NCBI RefSeq assembly: GCF_002095535.1 | Contig: NZ_MLJI01000001.1 | Span: 4,428,437 to 4,492,436 of the forward strand | Length of the DNA: 64,000 bases | Reading direction: 5' to 3' | Source: Pantoea cypripedii | GTDB taxonomy: Bacteria > Pseudomonadota > Gammaproteobacteria > Enterobacterales > Enterobacteriaceae | Part shown: positions 33,922 to 42,298 of the stretch, piece after piece | How positions within the stretch are numbered: position 1 is the first letter of the stretch | Layout of the letters: each line of letters opens with the position of its first letter | Program-made: the position numbers and the translations under genes | Notes under the pieces: model-generated | Database searches by the model: none | What the model was told of the DNA's origin: nothing | The model's input: only the letters and a program-made list of their open reading frames with translations

Positions 33922-35184
33922 ATGTCAGAAAAACAACTCACCTTTGCAGAACGTCATCACCAGCTCACCAATATCAACGTCTGGACTGCCGACAGCCAAT
34001 GGCTGGCGTTTGATGTCCGGCCTTCCGGTGCCTCCTTTACCAGCCTGACCATTGAGCGCGTTAATGTGCAGAGCGGCGCTGTGGAAGTGCTGTATCAGGC
34101 CCGCGACGGTGCCTACGTTGGCGTAGTTACCGTCAGCCCGGATCTGCCGCCACGCTACGTTTGCATCCACGGCCCGGAACGTCCCGATGCGCACTGGCAT
34201 TACGATTTCCACCATCGGCGTGGCGTGATTGTGCAGCGAGGTATCGCGGAAAACCTTGATGCCTGTGATATCACTGCACCCTACACGCCAGGCGCGCTGC
34301 GCGGCGGTTCCCATGTCCATGTCTTCAGCCCGGATGGTTCGCGTCTCAGCTTCACCTATAACGATCATGTGATGCATGAAAAGGATGTACGCGATGACCT
34401 GCGCAACGTCGGTGTTGCCGTGCCGCTGCATCCGGTGTGTCCGCCAAAGCATCATCCGCGTGAATACGAAGGCAGCCATTATTGTGTGCTGGTCAGCCAG
34501 ACCCAGCGCGATCCGCAGCCGGGTAGCGACCAAATCGATCGGGCGTATGAAGAGTGCTGGATTGGCGATCGCGGCTATCAAAAGCCAGACGGCAGCTGGC
34601 AGCGCTGGGCCATCGCGTTTATTGGTGATACGCGGGCGGTTGATGGCGAAAAAGTGCCGGAGGTGTTTGTGGTGGATTTGCCGGGTGCGCTGGCAGATTA
34701 CGCGAAACCGGGGGCGGTGCCGCTACAGGGAACCGTGGATAAACTGCCTGCGCCACCGGCCGGGGTTCAACAGCGCCGCGTGACCCGGAGCAAAGGGCTG
34801 GCTTTACAGCCGCGTCACTGGTTGCGCGCAGCGCCGGACGGCAGCGCGATTGCTTTTCTGCTGGCGGATGACAACGGTGTGGTGCAGCTATGGACGGTCT
34901 CCCCCAACGGTGGGATGCCGCGGCAGGTAACGCAGCTGGAAAGCAGCATTCAGTCCGCCTTTAGCTGGCATCCTGGCGGGGAGGCGATCGCCTTTATCTG
35001 CGATAATAGCGTGATGCGCTGCGAGTGGGCATCAGGTAAATGCACACGGCTGACGCCGCACAGTGAGCTGCCGCCATCCGGTGATGCGGTGGTCTGGTCG
35101 CCAGATGGGCAGAAGATTGCGTATATGCGCGAGGTTAACGGCTGGCGACAGCTGTTCTGCGTCAGTGCGCTTCCGCAGGCATAG
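33922..35184 (+). CDS. yidR: YidR family protein (DUF3748, beta-propeller)
   Basis: A 420-residue protein like E. coli YidR. Repeated WD40/TolB-like blades are suggested by FSPDGSRLSF, SPNGGMPRQVTQL and WSPDGQKIAYMRE. There is no clear signal peptide. Function unknown. It lies between dgoT and convergent yidQ, whose stop overlaps it by 23 bases. Confidence 0.88.
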   Translation: MSEKQLTFAERHHQLTNINVWTADSQWLAFDVRPSGASFTSLTIERVNVQSGAVEVLYQARDGAYVGVVTVSPDLPPRYVCIHGPERPDAHWHYDFHHRRGVIVQRGIAENLDACDITAPYTPGALRGGSHVHVFSPDGSRLSFTYNDHVMHEKDVRDDLRNVGVAVPLHPVCPPKHHPREYEGSHYCVLVSQTQRDPQPGSDQIDRAYEECWIGDRGYQKPDGSWQRWAIAFIGDTRAVDGEKVPEVFVVDLPGALADYAKPGAVPLQGTVDKLPAPPAGVQQRRVTRSKGLALQPRHWLRAAPDGSAIAFLLADDNGVVQLWTVSPNGGMPRQVTQLESSIQSAFSWHPGGEAIAFICDNSVMRCEWASGKCTRLTPHSELPPSGDAVVWSPDGQKIAYMREVNGWRQLFCVSALPQA

Positions 35185-35521
35185 CGGCAGCGGTAGACAG
35201 GCTGGCCTGGGTACCGGTCAGCTTCTCGCTTTGCCGCACGCGCTCACGCGGTGAGTCGATCGATTTATCATCATCGTGGCGGAAGTAATCCCACGGCAGC
35301 AGGATGGTATCCATGACCGCTGAGAACGGCAGATCAATCGCGACCAAAGGTTTCATCGCCCAGCTGGTGTGATCATCCGTCAGCATTTCCGCGCTGGCGC
35401 GGGTGCCGGGGTAATAACCCTGGCTGGCGCCAGTATGGGACATGACGCTGGAACAACCGGAGGTGGTACATGCACAACAGACCAACAGGCCTGGCAGCGA
35501 AAAGCGTTTCATTATATTCAT
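35162..35521 (-). CDS. yidQ: YidQ/YceK family outer-membrane lipoprotein
   Basis: A 119-residue lipoprotein. The start at 35521 (MNIMKRFSLPGLL) is chosen because GAAGGG lies about 9 bases upstream; two upstream ATGs have poorer sites. Signal sequence is followed by a lipobox ending SGC (Cys23), then SSVMSHTGASQGYYPGTRAS, the YceK/YidQ core. Function unknown. It converges on yidR, overlapping the ends. Confidence 0.85.
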   Translation of the reverse strand: MNIMKRFSLPGLLVCCACTTSGCSSVMSHTGASQGYYPGTRASAEMLTDDHTSWAMKPLVAIDLPFSAVMDTILLPWDYFRHDDDKSIDSPRERVRQSEKLTGTQASLSTAAAMPAEAH

Positions 35522-35671
35522 CGTCTTCATCCCTTCAGTCATGGCATGGCCCTGGCTGGAGTGTGTCACCTGCGCTGCATCACTCTGGGGTGATGTCCTG
35601 AGTCTCAGGCGAATAATTTCCTGAGTGTATGCTATTTCATCAGAATTGCTGCAAGAAAATCCTAATGAAAA

Positions 35672-35700
35672 CTTGAAAGCGACAAAACCGCACCCACTTT
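35672..35700 (+). promoter_or_regulatory. Sigma-32 heat-shock promoter of ibpA
   Basis: CTTGAAA (35672-35678), a 14-bp spacer, then CCCACTTT (35693-35700), matching the sigma-32 -35 CTTGAAA and -10 CCCCATNT elements. It lies about 105 bp before the ibpA ATG, leaving room for a thermometer leader. Confidence 0.85.
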
Positions 35701-35706
35701 TAGGAT

Positions 35707-35804
35707 AAGGTCACGCTGCTTTTGCCGACAGGGAGAGCAACGGGCCGCACAACCTGTCCATGGTGGAAGGTTGCCAAAACTTGCTGAATATCAGGAGTCC
35801 TAAT
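35707..35804 (+). promoter_or_regulatory. ROSE-type RNA thermometer in the ibpA leader
   Basis: The roughly 98-nt leader ends CTTGCTGAATATCAGGAGTCC. The conserved TTGCT can pair with the AGGAG ribosome-binding site including a G-G opposition, the hallmark of ROSE elements, so heat would free the start site. The upstream stems were not folded in detail; the leader start is inferred from the promoter. Confidence 0.78.
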
Positions 35805-36221
35805 ATGCGTAATTTTGATCTCTCTCCGCTTTATCGTTCTGCGATTGGTTTCGATCGTCTGTTTAACCTGCTGGAATCCAATCAGAACCAGGCCAATGGT
35901 GGCTACCCTCCGTATAACGTCGAGCTGGTAGACGAAAACCACTACCGTATCACCATTGCCGTTGCGGGCTTTGCCCAAAGCGAGTTAGATATCACGTCAC
36001 ACGACAATATGCTGGTTGTGCGCGGCGCGCATCCCGAGGAGCAACAGGAACGTAAATACCTGTACCAGGGCATCGCCGAGCGTAACTTTGAGCGTAAATT
36101 CCAGCTGGCCGACCATATCGTGGTACGCGATGCGCGTCTCGAAAATGGCCTGTTAAGCATCGATCTGGAACGCATCGTCCCCGAAGAGGCGAAACCGCGT
36201 CGGATTGAAATTTTGAAATAA
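35805..36221 (+). CDS. ibpA: Small heat shock protein IbpA
   Basis: A 138-residue holdase that coats aggregating proteins for later rescue by DnaK-ClpB. The N-terminus [20 protein letters not shown] matches IbpA; the alpha-crystallin domain spans about residues 35-125 and the C-terminal IEIL motif is present. The ATG at 35805 follows AGGAG. No ibpB follows: a terminator comes within 15 bases. Confidence 0.96.
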   Translation: MRNFDLSPLYRSAIGFDRLFNLLESNQNQANGGYPPYNVELVDENHYRITIAVAGFAQSELDITSHDNMLVVRGAHPEEQQERKYLYQGIAERNFERKFQLADHIVVRDARLENGLLSIDLERIVPEEAKPRRIEILK

Positions 36222-36233
36222 ATTAAATAAAGC

Positions 36234-36259
36234 AAAAGCCGCAGAGATGCGGCTTTTTC
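36234..36259 (+). terminator. Rho-independent terminator of ibpA
   Basis: The stem AAAAGCCGCA/TGCGGCTTTT with a 4-base loop ends in a T-run. It closes the ibpA transcript directly, showing a single-gene unit. Confidence 0.92.
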
Positions 36260-36267
36260 ATACCGGT

Positions 36268-36337
36268 GTAGCGGCGCAATTTATTGCGCGGGTTTTTGCA
36301 ACCGGGCACAGATTTGCGCGATAAATCGCGCCGCTAC
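36268..36337. repeat. REP-like paired palindrome (BIME type)
   Basis: GTAGCGGCGCAATTTATTGC(GC) (two compensating changes that keep the stem) is followed by an inverted consensus unit at 36316-36337. It lies between convergent ibpA and the eamA-like gene. Confidence 0.85.
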
Positions 36338-36360
36338 AATATTGTGCGATTTTTAGCTTG

Positions 36361-37266
36361 TTAGGTTCTCACCAGAAATCGCTGGCTCACCATCCCGCCG
36401 AACACATTGATCAGCAGACCAAAAATAATCACCGATGCCCCGAGCATCTGCTGCGCCGACAGGGTTTCACCCAAAATCAACGCCGCACTGAGAATCCCCA
36501 CCACCGGTACCAGCAGCGACAGCGGTGCCACGCGCCAGGTTTCGTAGCGACTCAGCAGATTGCCCCAGATGGCGTAGCCGACGATGGTGGCGACAAAGGC
36601 CAGATAGATCAGCGCCAGCACGGTTTGTAGCGAGATATTCAGCAGGCTGCTGACAATCGTCTCCTGCCCTTCAAACCACCATGAACAGGCAAAGAACGGC
36701 ACCATCGGCACCAGCGCACTCCATACCACCAGCGACATCACCGGCACTTTGCGGTTACGCAGAATAATCTTGTTGGTGATATTGCCCAATCCCCACGACA
36801 ACGCCGCCGCCAGCGTCAGCATCATGGTGGTGAGCGTAATGCCTGCGGTGGTTTGCCCCTCCATCCCAGCGGTTGCCAGGGTAAACATGCCGAGGGTCGC
36901 CACCAGAATGCCGACGATATGGTTCCAGCGCAGTTTCTCCGCCAGCAGCAATGCGCCGAGTATCAGGGTGAAAAAGGCCTGCGCCTGCACCACCAGCGAC
37001 GCCAGACCGGCTGGCATACCGAGCTTGATGGCGAGGAACAGGAAGGCGAACTGACCAAAACTGATGGTCATGCCGTACACCACCAGCCAGCGCAGCGGAA
37101 TGGCCGGGCGTTTAACGAAAAAGATCGCCGGGAATGCCACCAGAGTAAAACGCAGTCCCGCCAGCAAAAAGGGGGGCATGCCATGCAGCCCCAGCTTAAT
37201 CACCACAAAATTGACGCCCCAGGCGAGTACCACACACAGGGCTAATAAGAGATCTTTGACTGACAT
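36361..37266 (-). CDS. eamA: EamA/RhaT family exporter (O-acetylserine/cysteine exporter type)
   Basis: A 301-residue, ten-helix drug/metabolite transporter with two EamA repeats. Similar over its length to E. coli EamA, which exports cysteine and O-acetylserine: WGVNFVVIKLGLHGMPP at the N-terminus and GRYETWRVAPLSLLVPVVG-like SRYETWRVAPLSLLVP later. Last gene of the six-gene operon beginning at 42079, 20 bp after the deacylase gene. In this context it may export the cluster's product; it could also be a plain amino-acid exporter. Confidence 0.85.
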   Translation of the reverse strand: MSVKDLLLALCVVLAWGVNFVVIKLGLHGMPPFLLAGLRFTLVAFPAIFFVKRPAIPLRWLVVYGMTISFGQFAFLFLAIKLGMPAGLASLVVQAQAFFTLILGALLLAEKLRWNHIVGILVATLGMFTLATAGMEGQTTAGITLTTMMLTLAAALSWGLGNITNKIILRNRKVPVMSLVVWSALVPMVPFFACSWWFEGQETIVSSLLNISLQTVLALIYLAFVATIVGYAIWGNLLSRYETWRVAPLSLLVPVVGILSAALILGETLSAQQMLGASVIIFGLLINVFGGMVSQRFLVRT

Positions 37267-37286
37267 AAAAATTCCTTCTGCCGCGA

Positions 37287-37787
37287 TCAGGCGGTCGCCG
37301 TCACGGGGGTGGCGATCTCTGCGCAGCAGTCATCGCCGATAACACGAAAATAGTCATTCACATCCAGCGCCACTGAACGTTCCAGCAACCCGGCGTTAAA
37401 CCACAAAGTACCGACATCACGCAGGCGCGCATCAACGCGCAGCGCCAGCCGGTCATCAAAACTAAAGGGTGGCACCGCGCCCATCACGCATTGCGTCAGT
37501 TCCTGGGCTTTTTCGGGTGCAGCAAAGCTCGATTTCTTGCCGCCGATGGCGCGAGCGGCGCTTTTGAAGTTAATTTTGCAATCACCCGGCACAATCGCCA
37601 GCAGGTAACGGGCCTCCGCGCCCTCCGGCATCGTGACTTCCAGTACCATCGCCTTTGCGGCCTGATTCAGCTCGTTACCACGGATGGCGCTGATGACATC
37701 GGTCTGACCGATGGCCTCATGCTCAATCACACGATAATCCGCCTGATGCTGCTCCAGTTGGGTGATCACTTTCTCAAAGGTTGTCAT
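37287..37787 (-). CDS. YbaK/EbsC-family aminoacyl-tRNA deacylase (YeaK-like)
   Basis: A 166-residue trans-editing-type protein. The conserved lysine lies in AAKAMVLEV and the GAVPPFSF loop is as in E. coli YeaK, which clears mischarged Ser/Thr-type tRNAs. The ATG at 37787 follows GAGGAGAAAAG; an upstream start at 37829 would overlap the oxygenase gene. It sits in a biosynthetic-looking operon, so it may protect the cell from misincorporation of an unusual amino acid made or released by the cluster. That role is inferred. Confidence 0.85.
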   Translation of the reverse strand: MTTFEKVITQLEQHQADYRVIEHEAIGQTDVISAIRGNELNQAAKAMVLEVTMPEGAEARYLLAIVPGDCKINFKSAARAIGGKKSSFAAPEKAQELTQCVMGAVPPFSFDDRLALRVDARLRDVGTLWFNAGLLERSVALDVNDYFRVIGDDCCAEIATPVTATA

Positions 37788-37815
37788 CTTTTCTCCTCGT
37801 ATGACGGGCCTCGGG

Positions 37816-38616
37816 TCAACTCCAGGCAATCGCGTGCTTCATCTTTTTGTCGGTGAGACCAAAGAAGAAGCCCATGGTGATGCGTGTATCGCCTTCCACC
37901 CGATCAATTTCATGATAAAAAGCAGGATTAAACAGATAGATATCGCCACTGCGCGGCGAAAATTCGCAGGTTTCGCAATGCTCAACCACGCCACTCTGGT
38001 AGCCGAGTTCGCCGGGCGTTTTAAAGCGCTCGTCCACCGGCTGCCATTTCTTATTAAAAATGCGCAGTTCACCCCCGGCGTTGCACTCCTGGAGGCACAC
38101 CACGCAACTCAGCTGATGCAAAATGTTGGTCACAGCCAGGCCGCTGCCCGCCGCATCGCGCACGATGTTGTCGTTATGCAGCGGATTAGCGACGCCATTG
38201 GCATGGAAGCGCACAATCGAACCTGCGTAATCGCCGTGCTGTGGATCGGTGGCGGTTTGCAGGCTTTCCAGCCGTAATGCGTGTTTCACCCAGTTGTAAA
38301 CCTGGTCACGCAGGCAGTGCAGCGACGGCGGTAACGCGGGCTGGATATCACGCAGTTCGGTGAAATAGTTTTCCGGCGCAGCGGTATGCTTCGCCAGATA
38401 GGGGCCAAGGGTGGTCAGCGCACCGTTGGGATAGTGGGATACCCGCACCTTTTCGCGGCAAAGTTGCAGGTCATCCACCGCCGCTTCACGCACTTCCGGG
38501 GTCAGGAAATTACGCAGCACCAGCAGCGGTACGCGCGCAGTAACAATGTCATCCAGCCAGGTACTTTCCACAAACATTTTGGGGCTAATAACGCGTATCT
38601 GATTGAAAATGGCCAT
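37816..38616 (-). CDS. 2-oxoglutarate/Fe(II)-dependent oxygenase family protein
   Basis: A 266-residue protein with the double-stranded beta-helix pattern. The metal triad is proposed as His147 and Asp149 (PLHNDN) and His235 (FYHEID), and Arg245 (TRITMGFFFG) would bind 2-oxoglutarate. Such enzymes hydroxylate, desaturate or cyclise small molecules or residues. It starts 6 bp after the amidotransferase gene and is cotranscribed with it. Substrate unknown; a prolyl-hydroxylase-like fold is likely. Confidence 0.82.
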   Translation of the reverse strand: MAIFNQIRVISPKMFVESTWLDDIVTARVPLLVLRNFLTPEVREAAVDDLQLCREKVRVSHYPNGALTTLGPYLAKHTAAPENYFTELRDIQPALPPSLHCLRDQVYNWVKHALRLESLQTATDPQHGDYAGSIVRFHANGVANPLHNDNIVRDAAGSGLAVTNILHQLSCVVCLQECNAGGELRIFNKKWQPVDERFKTPGELGYQSGVVEHCETCEFSPRSGDIYLFNPAFYHEIDRVEGDTRITMGFFFGLTDKKMKHAIAWS

Positions 38617-38622
38617 GCTTGT

Positions 38623-39330
38623 TCACTCCGACAAAGGAATTTCATGAAGTTCATGGTTGCTCATACGACGCCATGAGGACGCCGCGCCCAGTGCTGCAAT
38701 GGGTTCAGAAGAGATAAACGTGCTGTTGTTATGCTGACAGTGGTGCAGGGTGAAATAATCCGGGTAGGGGGTGTCATCGGGATGCCATTGCCACGCCCAG
38801 GCTTTCTCGCGGGTGACAAAAATGGCATTGGCCGCGCTGCCACCGGGAGCCACCTGCGCCATCTTGTCGCGCAGATAACTACGGGTGAAATCGGCAGGCG
38901 TGGCGCGATCAACCATATATTCGAGGTATTCCGCCGAATCAAAGCGTGACTCCGTCATGCCGAGCTGTTGGTGCACCGTCGGCAGAAAGCCGTTGTGCAT
39001 CATGTACCACTGCGTCTGGCCGCTGGTACGCCACAGCGGATGCGAAAATTCGATGCCCTGATTTTTACTCAGCGTGGCATGACGCACATGCACCGCGAGA
39101 AAGCGGCCGCGCAGACGGTCGACATCAATCCCCGGCAGCGCATCGGCAAAAGTGCCGGTGCCGTGCAACGTGCGAATATGGCCCTGTTCCCGCCACAGCA
39201 AGCCCCAGCCGTTCGGATGTTGTTTGATCGGACCATCATGGGTGGCGGTTTCTCCGCAGCTCATGGCGCGCGCCGCCTCCAGTACCGCTGCGGCATCAAA
39301 CTGACCGTGCGCCAGAATCATTCTGCACAT
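38623..39330 (-). CDS. Class II glutamine amidotransferase
   Basis: A 235-residue stand-alone glutaminase domain. It begins MCRMILAHG, so Cys2 becomes the N-terminal nucleophile after Met removal. Supporting segments are GWGLLW (about 41), HVRHAT (about 80) and HNGFL (about 112), of the YafJ/EgtC type. It should release ammonia from glutamine, or act as a related amidohydrolase. The start overlaps the ATP-grasp gene by 13 bases. With the PP-loop protein it could form a split asparagine-synthetase-like amidation pair. Confidence 0.88.
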   Translation of the reverse strand: MCRMILAHGQFDAAAVLEAARAMSCGETATHDGPIKQHPNGWGLLWREQGHIRTLHGTGTFADALPGIDVDRLRGRFLAVHVRHATLSKNQGIEFSHPLWRTSGQTQWYMMHNGFLPTVHQQLGMTESRFDSAEYLEYMVDRATPADFTRSYLRDKMAQVAPGGSAANAIFVTREKAWAWQWHPDDTPYPDYFTLHHCQHNNSTFISSEPIAALGAASSWRRMSNHELHEIPLSE

Positions 39331-40595
39331 AGTAAATCCCCCCGGGTGGCAAAGGACGAGACATCGAGAATCTGATGGAAGGTCGCCAGCACGTCGTCGC
39401 GGCTGTTGCCCGGCAGACGGAAGGTGGCGAGGATGCCCGCATGGCGGGTTAAATCGGCGTACAGCGAGGAGCGCGGCGAGACTTCAAGCGCAGGCAGATT
39501 GAGCGGCGGCAATAGCTGACCGCGCTGCTGTTGGGCGATCCACTGCTCCGCCTGACGATATTGCAGTGGCTGGCGTAACCGTAAGCGTCCCACCACCTGA
39601 GTGGCCTGACAGAAATGCAGCTCGGGCATGCCGCGTCCCGCTTCGATGTGAAAGGCGATTTCGGCCCAGTTGATGCCGGTCACTTCCTCGACCAGATTCA
39701 CCACGCCCATTCCCGACAGGCGGAAACCCATTTCGAGAAAATGCGGCTCGCCGTTGACCACGATGAAATCGATATGAAAGGCCCCCTGACGGTAGCCAAA
39801 GGTTTCGCAGCAGAAACTCATCAGGCTGGTGAAGGAGGCGGGCAACTGTTGTGCCGCCATCGCCACATGCCCGGATTCGTAAAAGCTGATGCTGCCATCC
39901 TGATCGCTGTGATGTTCGATCACCTTCTGGCAGCAGGTCAGCGCCACGGCGTGACCGTTATCCACCACCCCCTGGAGCGAATATTCATCGCCGCACAGCC
40001 AGCTTTCGACGATAAAGCCGGAGAAACCGCGCCCGCCGTAATTCATGGTATCGACCAGTTTATTGATCACGGTGTCGAGCTGGCTGGCCTGTTCCACCAG
40101 CCAGATCCCGAGGCCGCCACCGCCATCGACCGGCTTGATCACGCACGGATAAAGCAGTGCCTCACGCGCATCGCGAATGCTGAGCGGAGAAGCGAAGAAG
40201 CGGAATTCCGGCTGCGGGAAACGCGGCCAGGCTTTGCGCAGCGCCATGCGTTGCGCATATTTATCCGGGGGAATAAAACCGGGACCGGCATCCGGGCCAG
40301 CCAGCATCTCGCGTACCCGTCCGGCGGAGACGTTGTAGGCCTCAAACCCCGCCAGCACCACCTGGGGATGCTCCAGCAGCCCGGCACGCAGGCAGGCCTG
40401 CAACACATCCCAGGGGTTTTCTGGCCGGTCAAGCCGTACGATCAGATCGAACGGCAGCGTAAAGCTGAGCGACTGGTAATCGACAAAATCACCCATCTCC
40501 GCCAGCACGGTAAAATAGCCTTCGCGTTTCGCCACGGCGCAGTACGGGTTTTGCCCGTCACGGGTCGCGCCAATCTGCAGGAATATCTTTCTCAT
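39318..40595 (-). CDS. ATP-grasp ligase
   Basis: A 425-residue ATP-grasp enzyme expected to join a carboxylate to an amine through an acyl phosphate. The nucleotide-binding lysine and glycine loop are in CVIKPVDGGGGLGIWLV (about 151-167), and the metal site is in HIDFIVVNG and FLEMGFRLSGMG (about 270-290). The usual Asn of the E-x-N motif seems to be absent. About 100 extra C-terminal residues follow. It lies 17 bp after the PP-loop gene. Similar enzymes make dipeptides and modified amino acids. Confidence 0.88.
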   Translation of the reverse strand: MRKIFLQIGATRDGQNPYCAVAKREGYFTVLAEMGDFVDYQSLSFTLPFDLIVRLDRPENPWDVLQACLRAGLLEHPQVVLAGFEAYNVSAGRVREMLAGPDAGPGFIPPDKYAQRMALRKAWPRFPQPEFRFFASPLSIRDAREALLYPCVIKPVDGGGGLGIWLVEQASQLDTVINKLVDTMNYGGRGFSGFIVESWLCGDEYSLQGVVDNGHAVALTCCQKVIEHHSDQDGSISFYESGHVAMAAQQLPASFTSLMSFCCETFGYRQGAFHIDFIVVNGEPHFLEMGFRLSGMGVVNLVEEVTGINWAEIAFHIEAGRGMPELHFCQATQVVGRLRLRQPLQYRQAEQWIAQQQRGQLLPPLNLPALEVSPRSSLYADLTRHAGILATFRLPGNSRDDVLATFHQILDVSSFATRGDLLCAE

Positions 40596-40612
40596 CGCTT
40601 AGCCTTACCGGG

Positions 40613-42079
40613 TCAGCGCCCGGAAATCACTTCTGTGACGATGTCCTGCAGGACACCATTGTTCACCTGAATCACCGCTTTGTGGGGATCGAAGCGCAAC
40701 ACGCGCGACAGGGCATCGTGCTGCTGGTTATCCAGCAGCGAACTCACCTGCGCGCTGCGCCAGCAATGGCGCATCTGGGTGATGGTCAGGCCGGACAGTT
40801 GTTCCAGCTGTTGTGCCAGCTGGATATCGTTGCTGTCACCCGCCAGTAGCGCCCGCACGGCCTGCTCCTGCGGCGGTTGCGGCAACTGATGTAACCAGGC
40901 CGCCAGCTGCCTGCCGCTGGCGATAAACGGGGAGTAAATCATGCACACCAGCTGGGTTTCATTGAGGCCAAAGGCCTGTTCCGCGAACTGCGCAGCGCGC
41001 TGACGCGCCCGTGCGATAGCCTCATCATCCTGATAACGCGCCGCCATCTCCTCAATCAGCTGGGGTGGGAAATCCTTTTGCTGCATCAACCCCAGCGCAA
41101 AGCGCACATATTCGCGAATGCCTTCGGCATAGCTACGCTGCAACAGCGTTTCCGCGCGTAGACCGCGAATATGGGCCATTAAGGTGGGATTGCCGCAGTC
41201 CGATTCGGAAAAGCTGAACATCAGTTCATCGAAGCGGAAATGCATAAACTCCGTCAGCAGCGCCCAGTGCGCACCGGCTTCATAGGCGGTGTCCTGATAG
41301 ATATTGAAGAACAGCGGGTCGCGGGCCAGCTGCCAGGTGATGCGATGCGCCGGTGTGACCTGATCGGCGCCGTAGATATCAGCAAAATAACGTTCAGCGA
41401 CGCCATCAAGGGTTTGCAGAAAGCCGCTAAAGCCGCGTGATTTATCCGCCACCGGTGCATCAAACAGCCGTGACAGATGGCGCGCCCACGCGAGGTAAGC
41501 GGTTTGTTCCTGCGGGGAATCGCCGGTAATGATCATATCCACCCCGCCAGCGTAGTGCGCGGCAAGGCCAAAGGAGTTCACCATGCTGAGGTTGCAGGCG
41601 TTGCAGAAGGTGGAGCGTGCATCAGCGCGGAAACGGTGGCCATTCATCAGCACATCGTGGCGATTTTGCTGGCGTACTGCTTCCGGCATCGGCAGATGAC
41701 GGGCAAAAGGACGAATCTGTAATCCGTCGGTCACCAGACATTCGGTAAAGTCATCGTTGTGGATATGCAGCGCGCGATAAACGCGATCGATGTTCTCCAT
41801 CACGCTGTCGTTCATCGCCGCATGGCGGTTGGTACTGATGCGCAGCTGGAAGGTGCTGCCGCGCTGTTGCCAGATCAGCCCCTGGATGTAGCGCACATAC
41901 GCCACCATGTAGCTGCTGTCTTTGCCACCGCCATAGGCGAGGAGCACACGGTTGTTTTCGGGATGATGCGTATCGGGTAGAGCGGCGAGCAAACGGCGGG
42001 AACAGGCCTGGGCTGATTCGAGAATGGCGCTGGATAGGTATCCTTCAATTTCTCTCATCATGGTGGACAGATTATTCAT
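40613..42079 (-). CDS. PP-loop ATP pyrophosphatase (amidotransferase-like), first gene of the biosynthetic operon
   Basis: A 488-residue protein with the PP-loop LLAYGGGKDSSYMVAY (GGGKDSS at 50-56), used by N-type ATP pyrophosphatases to adenylate a substrate before attack by ammonia or sulfur. A CxxC pair (Cys159, Cys162 in STFCNACNLSM) may bind metal or act as a thiol. The C-terminal 250 residues are helical and I do not recognise them. AAAGGAAAAAG precedes the ATG. It heads the operon and diverges from the MocR-type regulator. Amidation with the downstream glutaminase is inferred; sulfur transfer is the alternative. Confidence 0.82.
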   Translation of the reverse strand: MNNLSTMMREIEGYLSSAILESAQACSRRLLAALPDTHHPENNRVLLAYGGGKDSSYMVAYVRYIQGLIWQQRGSTFQLRISTNRHAAMNDSVMENIDRVYRALHIHNDDFTECLVTDGLQIRPFARHLPMPEAVRQQNRHDVLMNGHRFRADARSTFCNACNLSMVNSFGLAAHYAGGVDMIITGDSPQEQTAYLAWARHLSRLFDAPVADKSRGFSGFLQTLDGVAERYFADIYGADQVTPAHRITWQLARDPLFFNIYQDTAYEAGAHWALLTEFMHFRFDELMFSFSESDCGNPTLMAHIRGLRAETLLQRSYAEGIREYVRFALGLMQQKDFPPQLIEEMAARYQDDEAIARARQRAAQFAEQAFGLNETQLVCMIYSPFIASGRQLAAWLHQLPQPPQEQAVRALLAGDSNDIQLAQQLEQLSGLTITQMRHCWRSAQVSSLLDNQQHDALSRVLRFDPHKAVIQVNNGVLQDIVTEVISGR

Positions 42080-42298
42080 TTTTCACTTTTTCCTTTGGCT
42101 AATAAAATCGCAGTCGCCTTGAATACGACAACCTTGCTCACGGGCCACGAAGGTGTTACGGAATGAATGTCTCGGTCTTATGCTGTGTGGCTGTTGGCTT
42201 GCCACCGCTGCGCATCGTTATTTAGGAGATGCAGCCTAAACTACTTTGAATGTAATCTGATGGATACGCACAGATCAGCACGATATGGGGTGGAACAG

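Noticed and set aside
39615..40670. 351-codon plus-strand frame opposite the ATP-grasp gene
   Set aside because: The minus-strand frame carries clear ATP-grasp motifs and operon spacing; the opposite frame shows only histidine/glutamine-rich shadow sequence.
42231..42251. Possible six-codon leader peptide (MQPKLL) upstream of the MocR gene
   Set aside because: The TAGGAG lies directly against the ATG with no spacing, and no attenuator hairpin follows.
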